NCBI RefSeq assembly: GCF_009828065.1
Contig: NZ_WTYK01000001.1
Location: forward strand, 558,001 to 622,000
Source of the DNA: Croceibacterium soli
Lineage (GTDB): Bacteria; Pseudomonadota; Alphaproteobacteria; Sphingomonadales; Sphingomonadaceae
Direction: 5' to 3'
Length of the DNA stretch: 64,000 nt
The notes beneath the pieces were generated by a model. It made no database searches. It was not told where the DNA came from and saw only the letters and a list, made by a program, of their open reading frames with translations. Below are positions 1 through 10,017 of this stretch, in pieces. Made by a program: the position numbers and the translations under genes. How positions within the stretch are numbered: the stretch's first letter is position 1; each line of letters begins with the position of its first letter.

Positions 1-1046
<1,046 letters not shown>

Positions 1047-1050
<4 letters not shown>

Positions 1051-1364
1051 TGCTCGTTCCATTCGTATTTCAGCGGTGCTTCGCGAAACGCGAAGCGGTC
1101 GATATGCCGTTCGATCACGCCGCGCATGTGCACGTTCCGTGTCCGCTCGCCGGTCACCAGGGTGATGGCGATGCCGTCGGGGCGGGCGGTCATGACCGCG
1201 TTCTCGGTTTCGGAAAACGGGAAGGCGCCGACGCGGCTTTCCTGGTCGTAGCTGGTGGCCATTTTGTGGCTCCAGTGGCTGACCAGCTGCTGGATGTACC
1301 GCTCCGGCTTCTCGCAATGCGCGAAGCCGTGTGCCGTGGCCGGGGTGGCGCCTTCTTCGCTCAC
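1047..1364 (-). CDS. DUF2218 domain protein in the lig operon
   Basis: A 105-residue protein covering one DUF2218 domain (about residues 15-100). The family pattern is visible: a YIQQLVSHWSHK segment near the N-terminus, a FPF segment, and a C-terminal ERHIDRFAFREAPLKYEW. Function of the family is unknown. It overlaps ligJ upstream and ligA downstream by four bases each (ATGA junctions), so it is translated as part of the operon and in step with the dioxygenase. Such tight packing suggests a role tied to protocatechuate cleavage, for example help to the ferrous enzyme, but nothing in the sequence shows this. No signal peptide or membrane segment. Confidence 0.85.
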
Positions 1365-2386
1365 AGCCCTCGTTCCTTCAGGGCCTTGTCCAGCCGCGGA
1401 TAGACGCGGCGGGCGTTGCCTTCGAAGATCATGTGCTTCTCGTGATCCGAGATGTCGAGCGCGTCGATGTAGCGCTTGGTGTCGTCAAAATAATGACCGG
1501 TGGTCGGGTCGATCCCGCGCACCGCGCCGACCATCTCGCTGCCGAACAGAATGTTCTTGTTGTCGATCACGTCGGCCAGCAGGTTGATGCCCGGCTGGTG
1601 GTAGACGCAGGTGTCGAAGAACACGTTGTTCATCAGGTGCTGGTCGAGCGAAGGCTGCTTCAGCATGTCGGCCAGACCGCGGTAGCGGCCCCAGTGGAAC
1701 GGCACCGCGCCGCCGCCGTGCGGGATGATCATCCGCAGGCTTGGGAAGCGGGAGAACAGGTCGCCCTGCAGAAGCTGCATGAAGGCCACGGTGTCGGCGG
1801 CGAGGTAGTAACCGCCGGTCGCGTGCATCGCCGGGTTGCAGCTGCCCGAGACGTGGATCATGCCGGGCACGTCCAGTTCGCACATGACTTCGTAGAGCGG
1901 GAACCAGTACTCGTCGGTCAGCGGCGGATGGGTGAAGTGCCCGCCGCCCGGATCGGGGTTGAGGTTGCAGCCGATGAAGCCGAGCTCCTCGACGCAGCGG
2001 CGCAGCTCCTTGATGCTGGCGCTAAGGTCCGCCTTCGGGCTCTGCGGCAGCATGCAGACGCCGATGAAGGTCTCGGGGAACAGCTTGGTGACGCGGTAGA
2101 TCAGGTTGTTGCAGTGGAACGCCCATTCCGCGCTGACTTCCTCGTCGCCGATGTGGTGCGACATCGCCGACGCGCGGGGGGAGAAGATCGTCAGGTCCGC
2201 GCCGCGTTCCTTGATCAGCTTGAGCTGGTTGGTCTCGATCGTCTCGCGGATCTCGTCATCGGAGATCTCGGGATAGGGCGGAGGCGCCTTGCCTTCCTTG
2301 AAGGCCGCCTTCTGGTCCTCGCGCCACTGGTCGTGCGCCTTCGGCAGCACGGTGTAATGGCCATGGCAATCGATGATCAGGCTCAT
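1361..2386 (-). CDS. ligJ: 4-oxalomesaconate hydratase LigJ (amidohydrolase superfamily)
   Basis: Adds water to the oxalomesaconate-derived keto-diene to give 4-carboxy-4-hydroxy-2-oxoadipate, the LigK substrate. This is a 341-residue cog-type amidohydrolase. His8 and His10 (DCHGHY), His178 (MIHVSG), His223 (IPHGGG) and Glu284 (FGSEMVG) are in place and match the zinc and catalytic residues known for SYK-6 LigJ. The sequence resembles SYK-6 LigJ over its whole length by recall. I chose the ATG at 2386 because the protein then starts directly at the MSLIIDCHGHY strand and because ATGA overlaps the upstream stop; the frame stays open further upstream but only inside the dehydrogenase gene. Confidence 0.96.
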   Translation of the reverse strand: MSLIIDCHGHYTVLPKAHDQWREDQKAAFKEGKAPPPYPEISDDEIRETIETNQLKLIKERGADLTIFSPRASAMSHHIGDEEVSAEWAFHCNNLIYRVTKLFPETFIGVCMLPQSPKADLSASIKELRRCVEELGFIGCNLNPDPGGGHFTHPPLTDEYWFPLYEVMCELDVPGMIHVSGSCNPAMHATGGYYLAADTVAFMQLLQGDLFSRFPSLRMIIPHGGGAVPFHWGRYRGLADMLKQPSLDQHLMNNVFFDTCVYHQPGINLLADVIDNKNILFGSEMVGAVRGIDPTTGHYFDDTKRYIDALDISDHEKHMIFEGNARRVYPRLDKALKERGL

Positions 2387-3219
2387 GCGCCCACTTTCCT
2401 CTCGTTCCGGTTCTTCGTTGCGGCTGCGCGCTGGAGCTGCACCGTGCCGCGGGTCATCACGGGTTCGACTCCGAGCGCCTGCAGCGTCTTGGCCGATTCT
2501 TCCATTTCCGCCGCGCGGCGCAACCCATGAGTGGCCATCCGCTCGCGGTTGTAGGCGACACGTTCGGCCCAGCCGCAAGCTTTCTCGCTGGCGTCGAGCG
2601 AGGCCATGACCTCGTCGAACACGCCGGCGGCGTCTGCGGCGGCGGCGCATTCGCTGCTAAGCGCTTCGAGGCCTTTGACCATAACGGAGCGGATCATCTT
2701 GATCGCGCTGGCGCGGCCGATTTCTTTACCAACTTCGCGCGTGTGAGCGAAGCCGAGTGCAGTAAGCATTGCCTGGGCGGGGGCGGCGTGGGGGCCGGCC
2801 AGGAGCAGCGGCACGGCAAGCGCGGCCGGCTGGACCGGTGCCATGACCGCCACGTCGACGTAGCGGCCGCCGACTGCCTCGACGGCGGCGGCCGCTTCGC
2901 GCTTGGTGCCGGGCGCGACCGAGTTCATGTCGCACCAGACCGTGCCTTCGTGCAGCAGGGGGGCGTATTCGCGCGCCGCGGCAAGCGCGGCATCGGCGGT
3001 TACGAGGCTGAGCACGATCTCGGCATCGGCGAGGGCTTCCGCCGCGCTCGAAGCCGCTTCCACGCCGCAGGCGGCCATAGCCGCGCGACGCGCCGGCAGG
3101 ATGTCCCAGCTGCGCGAGCGGCCGTTCCAGGCTCCCGCACGGGCAAAGGTTTCCCCGGCCTCGCCGAAGCCGATCAGCGCCACCCGGAAGGGCGGGAAAG
3201 GTGGATTCGCGTCTGACAT
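2383..3219 (-). CDS. NAD(P)-binding 6-phosphogluconate dehydrogenase-like protein with DUF1932 C-terminus
   Basis: First gene of the leftward lig operon, 278 residues. Residues 12-30 form a Rossmann glycine motif (VALIGFGEAGETF), followed by a 3-hydroxyisobutyrate/6-phosphogluconate dehydrogenase-type domain; the part after about residue 190 (KMIRSVMVKGLEAL onward) fits DUF1932. A dehydrogenase acting on a carboxylated intermediate is likely, but no step of the known protocatechuate 4,5 pathway needs it: the CHMS dehydrogenase LigC is a different Gfo/Idh/MocA-type enzyme. It may act on a side product or a related aromatic acid such as gallate. No well-spaced Shine-Dalgarno is visible (AAGAGG abuts the ATG). 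It overlaps ligJ by four bases. Confidence 0.85.
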   Translation of the reverse strand: MSDANPPFPPFRVALIGFGEAGETFARAGAWNGRSRSWDILPARRAAMAACGVEAASSAAEALADAEIVLSLVTADAALAAAREYAPLLHEGTVWCDMNSVAPGTKREAAAAVEAVGGRYVDVAVMAPVQPAALAVPLLLAGPHAAPAQAMLTALGFAHTREVGKEIGRASAIKMIRSVMVKGLEALSSECAAAADAAGVFDEVMASLDASEKACGWAERVAYNRERMATHGLRRAAEMEESAKTLQALGVEPVMTRGTVQLQRAAATKNRNERKVGA

Positions 3220-3233
3220 CCTCTTGGCGTGCC

Positions 3234-3260
3234 GCTTACAGAATGTATGTATTGCTTACA
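3234..3260. promoter_or_regulatory. Direct-repeat operator candidate between the two lig operons
   Basis: The 129-base gap between the divergent dehydrogenase and ligK starts contains GCTTACA at 3234-3240 and again at 3254-3260, 20 bases apart (about two helical turns), with an AT-rich centre that stands out in this GC-rich DNA. In SYK-6 the LysR-type LigR controls both the ligK and ligJABC operons, so a shared regulator site here is plausible. No regulator gene is in view. Confidence 0.4.
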
Positions 3261-3348
3261 AGTTTGCGAGAGGCCCTTTGCATGCCCTTGACGCGAGGGC
3301 CGGCAGCGGTCCACCGGGCTCTCGCAACAGGCAAGGAGAGTCGAGCAA

Positions 3349-4023
3349 ATGGCAGGCGTCGTCGTCCAGAACATCGAACGCGCGGACAAGGATGTGGTCG
3401 AAGCGCTCGGCCGCTGCGGCGTCGCCACGGTGCACGAGTCGCAGGAGCGGACCGGGCTGCTCGCCAGCTACATGCGCCCGATCTACCGCGGCGCCCGCAT
3501 CGGAGCGAGCGCGGTGACGATCAGCGTGCCCCCGGGCGACAACTACATGGTTCATGCGGCGATTGAGCAGTGCCGCGACGGCGACGTACTGGTGATCGCC
3601 CCGACCAGCCCCTGTGAGGACGGCTATTTCGGCGATCTCCTGGCTACGAGCGCCCAGGCGCGCGGCTGCCGCGGGCTGATCATCGACGCCGGCGTGCGCG
3701 ACGTGCGCGACCTGGAGGAGATGAACTTTCCGGTCTGGTCCAAGCGCATCTTCGCGCAGGGAACGATCAAGGCCTCGCTCGGCAGCGTGAACATCGATGT
3801 GGTCTGCGCCGGCGCCTACATCCGCCCGGGGGACGTGATCGTGGCCGACGACGACGGCGTCTGCGTCGTCCGGCGCGAAGATGCCGCGATGGTGCTGGAA
3901 AAGGCCCAGGCGCGTGAAGCCAACGAAGGCGAGAAGCGCCAGAAGCTCGCCGACGGCGTGCTCGGCCTCGACATGTACGGCTTCCGCCAGAAACTGACCG
4001 ACATGGGGCTGAAGTGGATTTGA
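3349..4023 (+). CDS. ligK: 4-carboxy-4-hydroxy-2-oxoadipate (CHA) aldolase LigK
   Basis: Class II (metal-dependent) aldolase that splits 4-carboxy-4-hydroxy-2-oxoadipate into pyruvate and oxaloacetate, the last step of the protocatechuate 4,5 and gallate routes. The 224 residues form the RraA-like HMG/CHA aldolase fold. The Arg117-Asp118 pair in [11 protein letters not shown] is the substrate/metal site, and the [11 protein letters not shown] and [12 protein letters not shown] segments are typical. ATG is preceded by AAGGAG with good spacing. It heads the rightward operon and is divergent from the ligJ-ligAB operon. Confidence 0.94.
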   Translation: MAGVVVQNIERADKDVVEALGRCGVATVHESQERTGLLASYMRPIYRGARIGASAVTISVPPGDNYMVHAAIEQCRDGDVLVIAPTSPCEDGYFGDLLATSAQARGCRGLIIDAGVRDVRDLEEMNFPVWSKRIFAQGTIKASLGSVNIDVVCAGAYIRPGDVIVADDDGVCVVRREDAAMVLEKAQAREANEGEKRQKLADGVLGLDMYGFRQKLTDMGLKWI

Positions 4024-4033
4024 GCGTGACCCA

Positions 4034-4171
4034 ATCCTTCCCGGGACGGGGAGGGGGACCGCTGCCGAAGGCAGTGGTGGAGGGGGCCCGCGGCCAGGCG
4101 CAGCGCGTGGGGAGGGCCCCCTCCACCATGCCGCTCCGCGTCATGGTCCCCCTCCCCGTGCCGGGGAGGAT
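4034..4171. repeat. Family A palindromic repeat (copy A1)
   Basis: A roughly 138-base near-palindrome filling the ligK-ligU gap. The outer arms are ATCCTTCCCGGGACGGGGAG and its inverse. An inner GGTGGAGGGGGC pairs with GCCCCCTCCACC. The same core arms recur at 27178, 51718 and 51871. The right arm ends in GGGGAGGA, which serves as the ligU Shine-Dalgarno. Confidence 0.85.
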
Positions 4172-5227
4172 ATGATGGATTCAGCACCGGTCATGTGGAT
4201 GCGCGGGGGGACCTCCAAGGGGGGATACTTCCTCGCTTCGGACCTGCCGGCGGACACCGCGACGCGCGACGCGTTCCTGCTGCGCGTCATGGGCAGCCCG
4301 GACCCGCGGCAGATCGACGGCATGGGCGGGGCCGACCCGCTGACCAGCAAAGTCGCCGTGGTGAAGAAGTCGGAGCGGGAAGGGATCGATGTCGATTACC
4401 TGTTCCTGCAGGTTTTCGTCGACCAGGCGATCGTCACCGACGCACAGAACTGCGGCAACATCCTGGCCGGCGTGGGCCCGTTCGCGATCGAGCGGGGGCT
4501 GGTGGAGGCGAGCGGCGAAGAGACGAGCGTCGCGATCTTCATGGAGAACACCGGGCAGGTCGCCGTCGCCAGCGTGCAAACGCGCGGCGGAGTCCCGACT
4601 TACGAAGGCGACGCGCGGATCGACGGTGTGCCGGGCACGCACGCGCCGATCCCGCTCGAGTTCCGCGACACCGCCGGTTCCTCCTGCGGGGCGCTGCTGC
4701 CGACCGGCAATGCGGTCGACGTGATCGAGGGCGTGCGCTGCACGCTGATCGACAACGGCATGCCGTGCATCGTCATGAAGGCAGAGGATGTCGGCGCCAC
4801 CGGCTACGAGCCGCGCGACGAGCTCGACGCCGCCGAGGCGCTGAAGGCCCGGATCGAGGCGATCCGCCTCGCCGCCGGCCCGCTGATGAACCTGGGCGAC
4901 GTGAAGGACAAATCGGTCCCCAAGATGATGCTCGTCGCTCCGCCGAAGAACGGCGGCGCGGTGACCGTGCGCAGCTTCATCCCGCACCGCGCCCATGCCT
5001 CGATCGGCGTGCTCGGCGCGGTCAGCGTGGCGACGGCCTGCCTGGTCGAGGGTTCGCCTGCCGCCGAGGTGGCGGCGATCCCCGAAGGCAGCCGCAAGCT
5101 GCTTTCGGTGGAGCACCCGACCGGGGAAATGAGCTGCGTGCTCGAAGTGAACGAAAGCGGCGACGTGGTCAGCGCGGCCCTGCTGCGCACCGCCCGCAAG
5201 CTGATGGATGGGGTGGTGTTCGTTTGA
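4172..5227 (+). CDS. ligU: 4-oxalomesaconate tautomerase/isomerase LigU (PrpF family)
   Basis: PrpF-fold isomerase, 351 residues, that moves the double bond of 4-oxalomesaconate to give the isomer used by LigJ (LigU in SYK-6, GalD in Pseudomonas for the gallate route). Seen: WMRGGTSKGGYF near the N-terminus, GMGGADPLTSKVAVV, QNCGNILAGVGPF and a second cysteine loop SSCGALLPTGN; these are the hallmarks of the PrpF/AcnD-accessory family. ATG codons at 4172 and 4175 are both possible; GGGGAGGA directly upstream comes from the end of a repeat. Its place between ligK and ligI separates it from PrpF of the methylcitrate pathway. Confidence 0.92.
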   Translation: MMDSAPVMWMRGGTSKGGYFLASDLPADTATRDAFLLRVMGSPDPRQIDGMGGADPLTSKVAVVKKSEREGIDVDYLFLQVFVDQAIVTDAQNCGNILAGVGPFAIERGLVEASGEETSVAIFMENTGQVAVASVQTRGGVPTYEGDARIDGVPGTHAPIPLEFRDTAGSSCGALLPTGNAVDVIEGVRCTLIDNGMPCIVMKAEDVGATGYEPRDELDAAEALKARIEAIRLAAGPLMNLGDVKDKSVPKMMLVAPPKNGGAVTVRSFIPHRAHASIGVLGAVSVATACLVEGSPAAEVAAIPEGSRKLLSVEHPTGEMSCVLEVNESGDVVSAALLRTARKLMDGVVFV

Positions 5228-6271
<1,044 letters not shown>

Positions 6272-6281
6272 AGGCAAGGCG

Positions 6282-6788
6282 GTGGCTGACGAGATCCTCG
6301 TCAACGACCGCATGCAGCAAGGCTATCGTTACGTCCGCAGCGCACCGATGGGGCAGGGCTTCGCCGCCGGGTTCGAACCCGAGCTGACCCCGGCGGAAAT
6401 GCTCGAGCTGGGCGTGTTCTGCGGCAAGTACCTGACCGACTGCCGGGCCGAGTTTCCGGCCGAATGGTTCGCGCAGGCCAAGCTGGCTTCCGGTGCGGCC
6501 GACTGCTCGCTCAATTACTACGGTGTGAGGGCGAGCTCGCCGCTCCGCGAGTGGCGGGCGAAAGGCTGGATCCATCCCGACGACCCGCGCGGCTGGTTCC
6601 AGTGGTACTGCCGCTACTACTCCGGCCGCCGCCTGCCGGGCGAGGACGAGCGGCAGATCGGCCGCTGGCGCGCCTTCCGCCGCCACGCCGCGCAAGTCCG
6701 CCGCTACTGCGAACCGGGCGACCCGTTCTGCCGCCCGAAGCAGCGCCAGGCCCTGCTGCAATGGGCCTACGACAGCCGCGTGCTCTGA
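6282..6788 (+). CDS. Conserved protein of unknown function, last gene of the ligK operon
   Basis: 168 residues, GTG start ten bases after ligI with AAGGCAAGGCG in front. I do not recognise a named family. The protein is rich in Trp, Tyr and Arg, has no signal peptide or membrane segment, and carries an unusually distinctive stretch GWIHPDDPRGWFQWYCRYY around residues 95-113 followed by SGRRLPGEDERQIGRW and a Cys-Glu-Pro-Gly-Asp-Pro-Phe-Cys loop. The density of aromatic and basic residues suggests nucleic-acid or ligand binding; this is only a guess. Position makes it a candidate accessory protein of protocatechuate catabolism. Confidence 0.75.
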   Translation: MADEILVNDRMQQGYRYVRSAPMGQGFAAGFEPELTPAEMLELGVFCGKYLTDCRAEFPAEWFAQAKLASGAADCSLNYYGVRASSPLREWRAKGWIHPDDPRGWFQWYCRYYSGRRLPGEDERQIGRWRAFRRHAAQVRRYCEPGDPFCRPKQRQALLQWAYDSRVL

Positions 6789-6869
6789 GGCCGGCGGAAC
6801 CGCCGTCTCGTCCATGGGTAGTTACCGCGAGCCCGCCGGGAAAGCTGGGCTGCATCAGGGAGTTTCGTT

Positions 6870-7658
6870 CTGCCCACATCCTTCATCCGCTGTTCCGTTC
6901 CGTTAGCCGCACTCGCTGCGCTGGCCTGCTCCCTTCCGGCGGCCGCGCAAGAGCAGCGCACGCGCATCGCGCTCGGCCCGCAGTTCTATCCCAGCTATCC
7001 GGGATCCGACGACTTCGATATCGGCCCGCTGATCGATTACGAGCGCAAGCCGGTGGGCGAGCAGTTCGAGTTCGAGGCGCCCGACGAGAGCTTCGACCTG
7101 GCCCTGATCGACCGCAGCGGCTTTTCGTTCGGGCCGGCGCTCAACTGGGAGGGCGCCCGATCGGCCAAGGATGTCGGCACCGCGCTGCCGAAGGTCAAGT
7201 TCAGCATCGAGCCGGGGGCGTTCGTCTCCTACCAGGTCAGCGAGGGCTTCCGCCTGCGGGCCGAACTGCGCAAGGCCGTGACCGGGCACAAGGGCATGAT
7301 CGGCATGGCCGGGGCCGACTTCGTCATGCGCGATCGCGATAACTGGCTGTTTTCCGCCGGTCCGCGCGTCACCTGGAGCGACGACAAGTACCAGGACGCC
7401 TGGTTCGGCGTGGCGCCGGAGGATTCCGCGCCCAGCGGCCTGGCTGCTTACGATCCCGGCGGCGGGGTCCAGGCTTACGGGGCGACCGCTTCCTTCCTCA
7501 AGGCGCTGTCCCCCCGCTGGGGCGTGCAGACTTATGCCAAGTACGACCGGCTGGTGGGCGATGCGGCGGACTCGCCGATCGTGCGCCAACATGGCTCGCG
7601 CGACCAGTTCTCGGGCGGCCTGGCCCTGGCTTACACCTTCGGCAGCGTGGGCCAGTAA
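6870..7658 (+). CDS. MipA/OmpV family outer-membrane protein, probable CTG start
   Basis: Beta-barrel outer-membrane protein of the MipA/OmpV family (262 residues from this start). The mature part begins RIALGPQFYPSYPGSDDFDI, the classic OmpV opening, and ends in YTFGSVGQ. In-frame sequence upstream encodes a good signal peptide (PTSFIRCSVPLAALAALAC, then LPAAAQEQ), but no ATG, GTG or TTG lies in frame between the stop at 6819 and this peptide. The CTG at 6870 has CAGGGAG seven bases upstream and is the only sensible start. The first standard codon, GTG at 7053, would remove the signal peptide and the first strands. Role in the cell is unclear; some family members scaffold murein enzymes. Confidence 0.8.
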   Translation: MPTSFIRCSVPLAALAALACSLPAAAQEQRTRIALGPQFYPSYPGSDDFDIGPLIDYERKPVGEQFEFEAPDESFDLALIDRSGFSFGPALNWEGARSAKDVGTALPKVKFSIEPGAFVSYQVSEGFRLRAELRKAVTGHKGMIGMAGADFVMRDRDNWLFSAGPRVTWSDDKYQDAWFGVAPEDSAPSGLAAYDPGGGVQAYGATASFLKALSPRWGVQTYAKYDRLVGDAADSPIVRQHGSRDQFSGGLALAYTFGSVGQ

Positions 7659-7903
7659 CGGGCCGCGCCGGCGAATTGGTTTGACTTTCGGCCGCTTCGT
7701 CTCCATCTGCCCCCCATCGAAGCGCACAGCAGCGTGAACTGGCGGATGTAATCCGCCCCGGCTGCGTTTCGGTCTTGGGGTCTGTCGAACACTTCGACGG
7801 GTGCCTCTTCCCAGAGCTTCCCTTTTCACGCGGGTCGTTCAGAACCCGCCGCAGCGCGCCGTTCTGTGCGCGCGCTGCCGCATATATTGCGAGCTTTCAC
7901 TAT

Positions 7904-9262
7904 ATGACTTTCGAAACACTCGGGCTTTCGCAGCCCGTTCTCCAGGCACTCGCGCTCAAGGGATACGATTCCCCCACGCCGATCCAGGAACAGTCCATTC
8001 CGACCGTGCTCACCGGGCGCGACCTGCTGGGCATCGCCCAGACCGGCACCGGCAAGACCGCGGCGTTCATGCTGCCGTCGATCGATCGCCTGATCGCTTC
8101 CGACCAGCGCCCGCGGCCGCGTTCGTGCCGCATGCTGGTGCTGGCGCCGACCCGCGAGCTGGCCGGCCAGATCGCCGAAAGCGCGGGCGACTATGCCCGC
8201 TTCGCGCACCTCAAGGTGGTCAGCGTGTTCGGCGGCACTTCGGTCAACCGTAACCGCCAGGAACTGGCGCGCGGCGTCGACATCCTCGTCGCCACGCCCG
8301 GCCGCCTGGTCGACCTGGCTGACCAGAAGGCGCTCGATCTCGGTTCGGTCGAGATCCTCGTCCTCGACGAGGCCGACCAGATGCTCGACCTCGGCTTCAT
8401 CCACGCGCTGCGCCAGATCGTGAAGATGCTCCCGGCCAAGCGCCAGACGCTGTTCTTCTCGGCCACGATGCCGAAGGCGATCCGCCAGCTGGCCGACCAG
8501 TACCTGACCAACCCGGCGCAGGTCTCGGTCGCACCGGCCTCGACGACGGCGGAACGGGTCGAGCAGCAGGTCGCGTTCTGCAACGCCGGCGAAAAGCAGG
8601 CGCTGCTGACGATCATGCTGCGCGACGGTTTCGCCTCCAAGGCGATGGACCGCGTGCTTGTCTTCGCCCGCACCAAGCACGGTGCGGACAAAGTCGTGAA
8701 GAAGCTCGTCGCCTCGGGCATCAAGGCTAATGCGATCCACGGCAACAAGAGCCAGCCGCAGCGCGAGCGGGCTCTCAACGAGTTCCGTGACGGCAAAGTG
8801 CGCGTGCTGATCGCCACCGACATCGCCGCGCGCGGGATCGACGTCTCCGGCGTCAGCCACGTGATCAACTACGAGCTGCCGAACGTGGCGGAGCAGTATG
8901 TCCACCGCATCGGCCGCACCGCGCGTGCCGGCGCGGCGGGGATCGCGATTTCGTTCTGCGCGCCGGACGAGAAGGCTTACCTGCGCGACATCTGGAAGCT
9001 GACCAAGGCGTCGCTCGAAGAGATCGCGCTCCCGGAAGGGCTCGCCGCGGAGGCCGTCAAGGTCAACGCCAAGGGCCCCGAGCCGACCCGTGCGGAACGC
9101 GAAGAGCGTGCCTACGACCAGCAGCGCCGCCGGTTCCCGCGCAAGCAGACCACTGCCCGCGTGACCCCGCGCGGCGATGGCGCGAACCGTTCGGCGGGCG
9201 GCGGAAAGCCGGGTGGCGGCGGCAACCGCGGCCGGGTGAACCGCGCGCGCACGGCGGTCTGA
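7904..9262 (+). CDS. DEAD-box RNA helicase (RhlE-like)
   Basis: ATP-dependent RNA helicase, 452 residues, cytoplasmic, involved in RNA turnover or ribosome assembly. All motifs are in order: the Q-motif (FETLGLSQ, PTPIQEQ), Walker A AQTGTGKT, PTRELAGQ, TPGRL, DEAD, SAT, then ARTKHGAD, ATDIAARGIDV and HRIGRTARAG of the second RecA domain. The last 60 residues are a basic, glycine-rich tail typical of RhlE-like helicases. ATG at 7904 is chosen because it directly precedes the Q-motif; a long in-frame extension to 7775 lacks family character. The 245-base leader is unusually long, as in cold-induced helicases, but no motif in it is convincing. Confidence 0.93.
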   Translation: MTFETLGLSQPVLQALALKGYDSPTPIQEQSIPTVLTGRDLLGIAQTGTGKTAAFMLPSIDRLIASDQRPRPRSCRMLVLAPTRELAGQIAESAGDYARFAHLKVVSVFGGTSVNRNRQELARGVDILVATPGRLVDLADQKALDLGSVEILVLDEADQMLDLGFIHALRQIVKMLPAKRQTLFFSATMPKAIRQLADQYLTNPAQVSVAPASTTAERVEQQVAFCNAGEKQALLTIMLRDGFASKAMDRVLVFARTKHGADKVVKKLVASGIKANAIHGNKSQPQRERALNEFRDGKVRVLIATDIAARGIDVSGVSHVINYELPNVAEQYVHRIGRTARAGAAGIAISFCAPDEKAYLRDIWKLTKASLEEIALPEGLAAEAVKVNAKGPEPTRAEREERAYDQQRRRFPRKQTTARVTPRGDGANRSAGGGKPGGGGNRGRVNRARTAV

Positions 9263-9283
9263 GCCGCGATTGACTGGCGAAAG

Positions 9284-9318
9284 TCCTCCCCCTGAAAAGC
9301 GGGAGGATTTTTCGTTTT
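9284..9318 (+). terminator. Intrinsic terminator of the helicase gene
   Basis: TCCTCCC at 9284-9290 pairs with GGGAGGA at 9301-9307, followed by TTTTTCGTTTT. Confidence 0.85.
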
Positions 9319-9319
9319 G

Positions 9320-9434
9320 GGCACGCAAAGGCGCTAAGAGGGCCTTGGTGCGCTGTGGCCTTGTGGGCTCACACGAAGGCACGAAGACACGAAGGTGTTG
9401 TGCCGGGGCTTTGCGCTTTTGCGGCTTTGCGTGA
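9320..9434. repeat. Family E-like repeat (copy E1)
   Basis: CGCAAAGGCGC at one end is answered by GCGCTTTTGCGGCTTTGCG at the other, with CACGAAGGCACGAAG and related short units inside. It resembles the family E elements at 12053, 38281 and 59930 but with A in place of G in several units. Confidence 0.6.
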
Positions 9435-9494
9435 GATCCAATCTTCCCCCTGGTGGGCAAGGCGCGTTGTCGCCCGCTCCGCGCGTGTGGCGGG

Positions 9495-9599
9495 ATGGAT
9501 CCTGAAACAAGTTCAGGATGACGGAAATAAACTGAGGATGGCGGGTTTTGGGGTTTCCTCCACCCCCCATGTCACCCTGAACTTGTTTCAGGGTCCATT
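9495..9599. repeat. Family D palindromic repeat (copy D1)
   Basis: Inverted copies of CCTGAAACAAGTTCAGG, itself nearly palindromic, flank a 55-base centre (ATGGATCCTGAAAC on the left, GTTTCAGGGTCCAT on the right). The same arms recur at 49735. Together with E1 it fills the convergent gap after the helicase gene. Confidence 0.85.
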
Positions 9600-9641
9600 C
9601 GGCAGCACGCTCGGGCGTCTGCTGCACAGGTGCCTGGGCGC

Positions 9642-9818
9642 CTACTTCTCCGGCGGGCGGCCCAGGGCGCGGCGGCGCCATCGTCTCCAGGTGTAGCCGC
9701 AGCCGCACACGGCGCAGCCTATGCCGAAGGCCACTCCGCCGACGATCAGCGCAGCGAAGCCGACGGCGCTGGTGATGCCGAGCAGGAATTGCCAGAAGAA
9801 TTCGATGACCGATCGCAC
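9642..9818 (-). CDS. Small hypothetical membrane protein
   Basis: 58 codons from a GTG at 9818, with GGAGAGGAGG eleven bases upstream. The peptide has one hydrophobic segment (about residues 8-38, with FFWQFLLGITSAVGFAALIV) and an Arg-rich tail (YTWRRWRRRALGR), a topology typical of small inner-membrane proteins. No family recognised. The ribosome site and clean topology support a real gene, but there is no other evidence; the frame also stays open upstream with no sensible sequence. Confidence 0.45.
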   Translation of the reverse strand: MRSVIEFFWQFLLGITSAVGFAALIVGGVAFGIGCAVCGCGYTWRRWRRRALGRPPEK

Positions 9819-10017
9819 TGCGCGCTTTGCCTCCTCTCCGTAGCCATAGCGCGCGAAGGCGCGATACTTTCCCGGGGTTGGCGCAATTGTCCGCTGCGTG
9901 CCGCAGGCCATACCAGTTGTGCGGCCGATGTGGAACTCCAGCGCCGCTCGGGCGCTCCCGTCATACGGCTGGAGAGGCGCGAGGCGTCGCTGCCGGAACG
10001 AACAGGAGCGAGACCAG

